Of a stretch of 64,000 bases of DNA, positions 58,706 to 64,000 are shown piece after piece (position 1 is the stretch's first letter; each line of letters begins with the position of its first letter). The notes beneath the pieces were generated by a model. It searched no databases. It saw only the letters and a program-made list of their open reading frames with translations, and was not told where the DNA came from. This DNA comes from Porodaedalea pini. Lineage: Eukaryota > Basidiomycota > Agaricomycetes > Hymenochaetales > Hymenochaetaceae. Position numbers and translations under genes: made by a program. The DNA is taken from the NCBI GenBank assembly GCA_002794775.1, contig NBAY01000055.1, positions 62,001 to 126,000 of the forward strand. The letters are read 5' to 3'.

Positions 58706-61190
58706 ATGGGCAAGACTTCGAAAGCGACAACGCTCTACCGTTGCGTCGTCTGCGACTGCTTCATAAGCAGTTCTGCGTTTATCAAAGGCCATACATCGGG
58801 TTGCGCTCACAAACACCTCCTTAAGATCATGAAACTCGGTAATGATCCTGGCCTACAGCCTGTCCATCCTGATCAACAGATACCTTGCAAAGCCTGCAAT
58901 ACATCAGTTCGCGGTGACGATTGGAGGAAGCATGAGAATTCTGATACTCACATCGAGCGTCTGAAAATTTGCGAAAGTCGCAAAGATGGTTGCTCTGGAC
59001 GTGAGTACTGTATGGTGTGCGATGTGCCTTTGGCAGCAGATGAACTGTGGAAGATGCACAGACAGTCATTCAACCATCGTGTTGCCAGACGTGTGCCCAT
59101 GAAAGAAGAAGGATTGTCTGTACGAATACAATCTCTTCCGGCAGAAATTATTTCAACGGTCACTACAAACACGCAAGGTTATCGTTGTGATTTCGGTTCG
59201 CTATATTTGTTGAATGCTCATCCTTTCTCATTCACAGACCCAACAGACGGGAAGCTTCCGAGATCGGGGTTGACTACTTCGGGGTCGACACAATCATCTT
59301 CGCACTTAAAACCGAATATTGATCAAGAACCGATAGAAGTTTTATCGTCTTCAGACTCGTCTTCAAACTCGAATGATGATGATAAGCCAGCAAGAGCTCC
59401 GACATCCTCTTCACATGCGAGGGGTCACACTGACTTCACTCAGAAAGAGATTGTGCGAATACTTCCGTCTCGTCTCAGACTAGAGCCCTCATCCTCATCA
59501 TCGTATATTGATGCTGATGATAAGAATGGAGATCCATACGGAAAGGAGGCATCACGACAAGCCAGAGCTACCGCCGTGATAGTTATATCTGACTCAGAAG
59601 ATGAGGTGTCACCAATGGCCGTCGATGCTGAGGTTCCGCGAAATCCGTCGGCCAACGTGCCAATGGATGTTGACGCAGCCACTAGGAGTGGTGAAATTGC
59701 TCTACCTAATGCTCACCTCGGCGCAAAGTATGGTACCAAAGACCTGGGCTTGCAGCACGCACAAGGAAACACTTGCTCGGGCAACTCCTCCTTGGATACG
59801 GATAATGAAGGGTCAGAAGAGGAGGTTGATCAGCTGCAGGATGACGAAGAAATGGACGTAGATGCCGATCAAGAAGAAGCTGACGAGGACAGAAGAGCTT
59901 TTAACATTGTTGTCAATAAGCTATCGCCCCAAATACTCCGATTGGTGGGCTTTGACTCGGGCTTTGAGCGGCTTTTGAACAAAGGGCGCCTGCGTCTCAT
60001 TGCGGAAAAGAGACGGGGTCGAGCACCATGATGCACTGTAAGGCTCGTTTGCTCAAATTTGATCTATCCATGTCGACCGTCAACTGCTTAGATCGCTCCG
60101 TGAGATCGAAAGCTTTGATATTCTTTGCAATGTTGTGCCAAGACTCCGTGAAGAGCTTCTGCGTATGTCCGAAGACAAGGTGCAGGACGTTGCAGCAAAT
60201 GCATGTAGTTCCCCATTCCTGAAGTTTGTTCCAATCTTTACTGACGTACTGGTGGACTTAAACAAACAGATGAGCACGCGTGCGATCGCTGGTCGAGGGG
60301 CAGACGTCCAGAAGGCCAAAAACAACATTATAGAGATCCTGGTTCATCTCGATGAAATTCCTGAAGCCAGAGGGAATAAGCTAGCGGTAAAAGCTGAACG
60401 CGGTTTCAAGAGCAAGCTCGGTAAAATGTTATGCCCCGTTGACTTGGATTGGAAGGACGCTAAGTACATTCTTCCTCGATATTTCTCTCCATCATCGACG
60501 TCCGACTTACAGCGCTTTTTCAGGGTCCGTTTGGGAATCCGGAACGGAGAGATCGAGGTGACTGCGGATCAGTATCCAAGAGGGATATACAAAGATTGTG
60601 AATGCGATACAAATAACTATGATAAGGGGCTTCTGAAGAATAAAGCTCTGGTACACGTGAGTCTCTTTGGAATAAATGACAAATACGGAGAGATTAATCT
60701 TGATACAGCTTGGGAAGCTGATCTTCACTGGACGCCGCTCTGCATTCACTGCCAAGGGTGGACCCCCTAAAGCAAGAACGAATGCAAAAATTGCCAACAT
60801 GAACGAGATGACGCCCCGCGCCATTGCGTATTGTGCATGCCTGGTGAGCTTTGCGATAGGATTCTGTGCACGCGAATCTGATGGCTTTGCAGATGCGGTT
60901 CAGCATTAGCGACAAGCTGTCTTGGTCTTTCATGGATGGAGACTTCGACATCATCCGGTTTTATTGGAATATCGTTGGGATCTTTGATGGTAGCAAGACG
61001 GCCAATCGCATTCTTCGTTGGTGGAATAAGTAGGCCTCCATCGTCACTACGACGGTCCTTTTTATTAACTCTTGTGATGGGAAGGAAAATCTTTGGCACG
61101 AAGCATCCGAAAGCCCCGAAGAGGCCACCAGAAACCCTGATGCTCCTCCAAAGTCAGCGTGAAGCGAAGCGTAGTCGTACTGAGTCGTAA
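58706..61190 (+). pseudogene. Z3: zinc-finger / SIM / DUF6698-like gene with +1 frameshift
   Basis: This is the best-preserved Z copy. Three U1/matrin-type fingers (C-x2-C-x12-H-x5-H, C-x2-C-x11-H-x5-H and C-x2-C-x12-H-x5-H) lie in the first 130 residues. A Ser/Asp-rich linker follows with VIVISDSEDE, then a helical region and the DUF6698-like domain (MLCPVDLDW, PRGIYKDCECDTNNYD, LGKLIFTGRRSAF, AYCACL, MRFSIS, RWWNK) and the tail AKRSRTES. The first long frame ends at a TGA near 60030. Removing one G from the GGGG run at 60015-60018 would restore the join to the next exon, as in Z1 and Z2. It is either a one-base mutation or a homopolymer error. The start at 58706 lies just before the first finger. 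Confidence 0.7.
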
Positions 61191-61531
61191 TCGTTATTTC
61201 CTTCAAGTTCAATCTAAGTTCAACCTTGGATGACATTGGACGAACGAAACCTAGTATGAGATTTGATATCCTTGTAGCATATTTCATACTGTGTGCAACT
61301 GCTGCGACAATGCATCGATTATTTTGAAACGCGTCACTATGAACTTATGTCAGAGCATCAGAGCCTGTGTCATGTAAATGCGAATAATTGCCGCTCTATG
61401 CAGAGAAGCGTAGATTACACGAGTCTTATGGGTATATATCTCCTGGATCAAAATCGTAAAGACCGTAAACAAGGCATAGCTGAAGCATACGAAATGCATC
61501 CTCAACCCACGCAGAATACTCAACAGCCAGT
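61191..61531. other. Intergenic between Z3 and MOB2, no gene
   Basis: Converging 3' regions of Z3 and MOB2. About 61190-61383 is duplicated at 57262-57459. No other feature was seen. Confidence 0.6.
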
Positions 61532-62524
61532 TCAGCTCTCCAAAATACCCATGTCCCTCCACTTGTCCCAAAGATCACCAATTCCCACAAGGCCCTGCGC
61601 CGAGCTGCCTTTCACGTCCTTCACCTCGAGCAACTCGTACTCCTTCCCAAACGCCAAGAAATGGGCAAACAGAGAGTTGAAATGTGGTTCGGAGCGAAGG
61701 TGGAGAATCTGGGTATAGTGCGCATGGTATATGTGCGCGAAGACGCGGAGAAGCTGGCGGTAGATATGCTTTGCGGTGGACGGAAAGTTTTGGGGGAAGT
61801 CATGGCCTGACAACGCGTGCATGTCATTACGTGTGCAAATGAGGAACAGCACTAGCAGATGAATACGTACCCGCTTTCGTAGGAAACACGGAGTCGTCGT
61901 CAAGCATGTTCTGCACCCAGGTCATGACATAATCAATGTATGTTGGCGCAGCGAGCTTTACTTGCTTCCGATTCTGATCGATCCAAGTATAATCGAGCCT
62001 GCAAGTGACATCGTTATTCCAAATCGTCTTACAAGTTGAATAAACTCACGTCGCACCAGCAGACATGGTAGGACACATCTGTGAGGTGCAGCACTCTGCA
62101 ATGACGCCGTAGAATGAGTTGAGATTGGTATAGAAGTCGAAAACTATCATCGGACACGCGGAGATCAGTGAAATGAAGAAACACTTCCGCAGACAACGCA
62201 CTATTGACCGCAACCCACTCCATGACATCCACATACTTCGGTAGCATGACGATCGTCTTGAAGTTCCCCTTCACAAGCGCGGCCTCCGCGAACGGGCTGC
62301 AGAGATAGAGCGGCTTCTGCACCGCAGTGTTAGGTGTAGGGGGAGCTGGTGGAGGATTTATTCCATCCGGCGGGAAAGTTGCGGACGTTGGCGTCGGTGA
62401 TCGCTTTGGCGCGCGCGGTGCGCGGTTGTCCTTGCGCCTGTCCGGCGTGGTCAAGACGGTCAACTACCGAATTACAGTGTAATGGCTGAACAGCGACGAA
62501 CCCAAAGGTGTTGAAGAAGGACAT
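61532..62524 (-). CDS. mob2: MOB2-like kinase activator (5' end uncertain)
   Basis: Conserved Mob/phocein parts appear in order: LYLCSPFAEAALVKGNFKTI, LPKYVDVMEWVAVN, FDFYTNLNSFYGVIAE, TWIDQNRKQVKLAAPTYIDY, VFPTKAG and HDFPQNFPSTAKHIYRQLLR, then AHIYHAHYTQI and FGKEYELLE. The variant LVKGNFKTI and the overall pattern favour MOB2, the co-activator of NDR kinases (Cbk1/Orb6) in cell polarity, over MOB1. A Pro-rich N-terminal region begins with TPDRRKDNRAPRAPKR. I could not join a clear first exon to it. An ATG at 62524 (MSFFNTFG) is plausible but no GT-AG pair fits its phase. Part of the gene is copied at 57460-57942. Confidence 0.8.
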
Positions 62525-63495
62525 TAGTTTCAAGCTATGCCTCAATAGTCCTTCGGTGTTTTGCAAGGGCAGCGAAGGTAGGAGGCGAAGGCGCGGACGC
62601 GACGCGATCGGTAGCTAAGTAGTAAATACGTAATAGTCACGAGACATGCATTCTTCAGCCTCTTGTTAGATTTTTGTTCCTTTCAGTCACTCATGACAGT
62701 GTCACTACATAGTAGTATTAGTACTACTTTCTATTCTATTTCTCATATGCTCTCAAAGCTCCTGTTTCAAAGCATCATCTGTTAATTCACCTCCTCTTTA
62801 TCAAGGATGCATTCCACATAAAAAGTCGGATCGAACGGTCCGGCCAACTTCCCGTAGCGAAAGTACCGCGCGATACGTACTCCGAGTCTGCGGTGGACTA
62901 TGCGCCGTAAGACGCTTGATAAAGTACATTTCACTACTAACGTAGACTCTAGGTTTACTGCATTTGAAGTGTGCCACCTGCAGAATGAGCTGTAGACCCC
63001 TTAGCAGCCGGCTCAAATCTTGTCATGACAGGCACAAAGTACAAGGTCAGCCGTATCTCACTCTTTCGCAAAGTAGTAAGCGAAACCGGCATCTAGATTT
63101 GTTAGAAGGTGCCTCTTTCTTTTCAGCTTTCGGCCCCAACGATTGGATGTGACTGATTGCGTTTTAGCTCGAGCAAGATGGACTTAGGCGGGGATGCCGA
63201 TTCTAACCAGAAAAGTGAAGGACTTGAATGGGAGAAACGTCGTGTCTTGGGCGGTCAACGAACTGTCCATTAATCCACGCGTTTTATTATTGTGTATATC
63301 CAGACAATAGGAGCCCAACGTCCAACATCCAACGAAATCAGCAGGGTTACTGACTTGTTTCGATCCTAAGGAAATATCCTATCTATGTAGTACTATGCAC
63401 AAGTCTTTACAGCAACAAAGTAAGCTCTATCGCGACCCATATGGAGCTAAACAGTTCCTCATGTCTACGGTTGTTGGTTCATCTAGATCTACAGT
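62525..63495. other. Intergenic, no gene recognised
   Basis: Sequence between MOB2 and the terpene synthase. Only unsupported ORFs of 60-71 codons on either strand, with no RNA gene or repeat recognised. Confidence 0.55.
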
Positions 63496-64000
63496 TTATG
63501 TCTCGGCCTCCAAGTCTTCTATGAGAGGCACGACCACGTTCTCTCGTCGAAGTGATGCATCCTGACTCGGTGGGACGACTTTCGGGAGAAGTGGGACCCG
63601 GCGAGTCTTCTGGATCTCAAGGCCTTTGTTGCCGAAATAGCGTCCACTCTCGAAGTGCCAGCAATTGTTGCCCCGAGCCCAATTCGCGACTCCGTCCAAG
63701 TACTGCTGGACCTGGCGATCCATGTCGGGGCCCCAGGAGGGTACACGCTTCAGGCCGTCCAGAAACTTCGTCTGTGCCTCGGCGTGGCGGTTGATGGCCC
63801 AGTTGATAGCGCCGTCCAAGTCCAAGGTGAACTCGCGCATGGCCAGGGTGAGAATGTTGTGCCGGTCGTCGCCAGTCGCTTGCTCCTTGTTGTATGAAAT
63901 GATATCCTAAGATTAATGTTCTAATTCAGCGTCTCAAACAGATACAGCGGACATAGGACCTACGTTGTCAAGGACAACCAAATCTGTAACGTGCATGGTT
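63496..64000 (-). CDS. Sesquiterpene synthase, C-terminal part (runs off window)
   Basis: The last two exons of a basidiomycete terpene cyclase are present, with the stop at 63496. The upstream exon ends in LVVLDN, and the next begins DIISYNKEQATGDDRHN. Joined, they form the NSE/DTE metal-binding motif NDIISYNKE. Downstream are the conserved VPSWGPDMDRQV, YLDGVANWARGNNCWHFES and RYFGNKG stretches. The aspartate-rich DDxxD motif lies beyond the right edge. Such enzymes cyclise farnesyl diphosphate, releasing pyrophosphate. The product cannot be predicted. Confidence 0.85.

Noticed and set aside
1..64000. CRISPR arrays, rRNA, bacterial operons or phage genes
   Set aside because: None seen. Introns and protein families are fungal throughout.

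Overview
The window is nuclear DNA from a filamentous basidiomycete, most likely an Agaricomycete. The genes carry many introns of about 45-70 nt, and the gene set is typically fungal: midasin, POP1, ERG26, an NHA1-type antiporter, CDC123, MOB2 and a basidiomycete-type terpene synthase. Several families recalled as basidiomycete-specific are also present. All gene models were spliced by eye.

Layout. Positions 285-2287 and 12019-14018 hold two almost identical copies, in opposite orientation, of a 2.0 kb DNA transposon. Between them lie an intact coiled-coil gene (X1, 2414-4099), a Ser/Thr kinase (4764-9129) and a 3'-truncated zinc-finger/DUF6698-like gene (Z1, 10255-12010). To the right of the second transposon are a kinase fragment (K1), a pseudogene copy of X (X2) and an intact casein-kinase-1-like gene (K2, 16357-18506). 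From 18.7 to 53.2 kb the window is ordinary conserved sequence: ERG26, a borealin-like gene, POP1, a small probable mitochondrial protein, a secreted protein, an NHA1-type antiporter, a FAD oxidoreductase, a secreted nuclease, an MBD4-like glycosylase and the roughly 16 kb midasin gene. From 53.3 to 62.5 kb the order is CDC123, Z2, MOB2 fragment, CDC123 fragment, Z3, MOB2, which is a tandem duplication of a CDC123-Z-MOB2 block. A terpene synthase runs off the right edge.

Main observations. (1) The target-site duplications of the two transposons are swapped. Each copy is flanked by halves of two different 8-bp duplications, and pairing becomes correct only if the segment between the copies is inverted. 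This indicates an inversion by recombination between the two copies. An unoccupied paralogous target site at 16268-16275 supports one pairing. (2) Two independent tandem duplications (X-CK1 and CDC123-Z-MOB2) have breakpoints inside neighbouring genes. (3) Three paralogues combine U1/matrin-type zinc fingers with a DUF6698-like C-terminus, and two of them also carry a SUMO-interaction-like motif. All three are disrupted here, each in a different way. The same SUMO-interaction-like motif occurs in the tail of the CK1-like kinase. No whole new defence or metabolic system could be demonstrated. The X/CK1/Z set is the best candidate for an undescribed, fast-evolving module.
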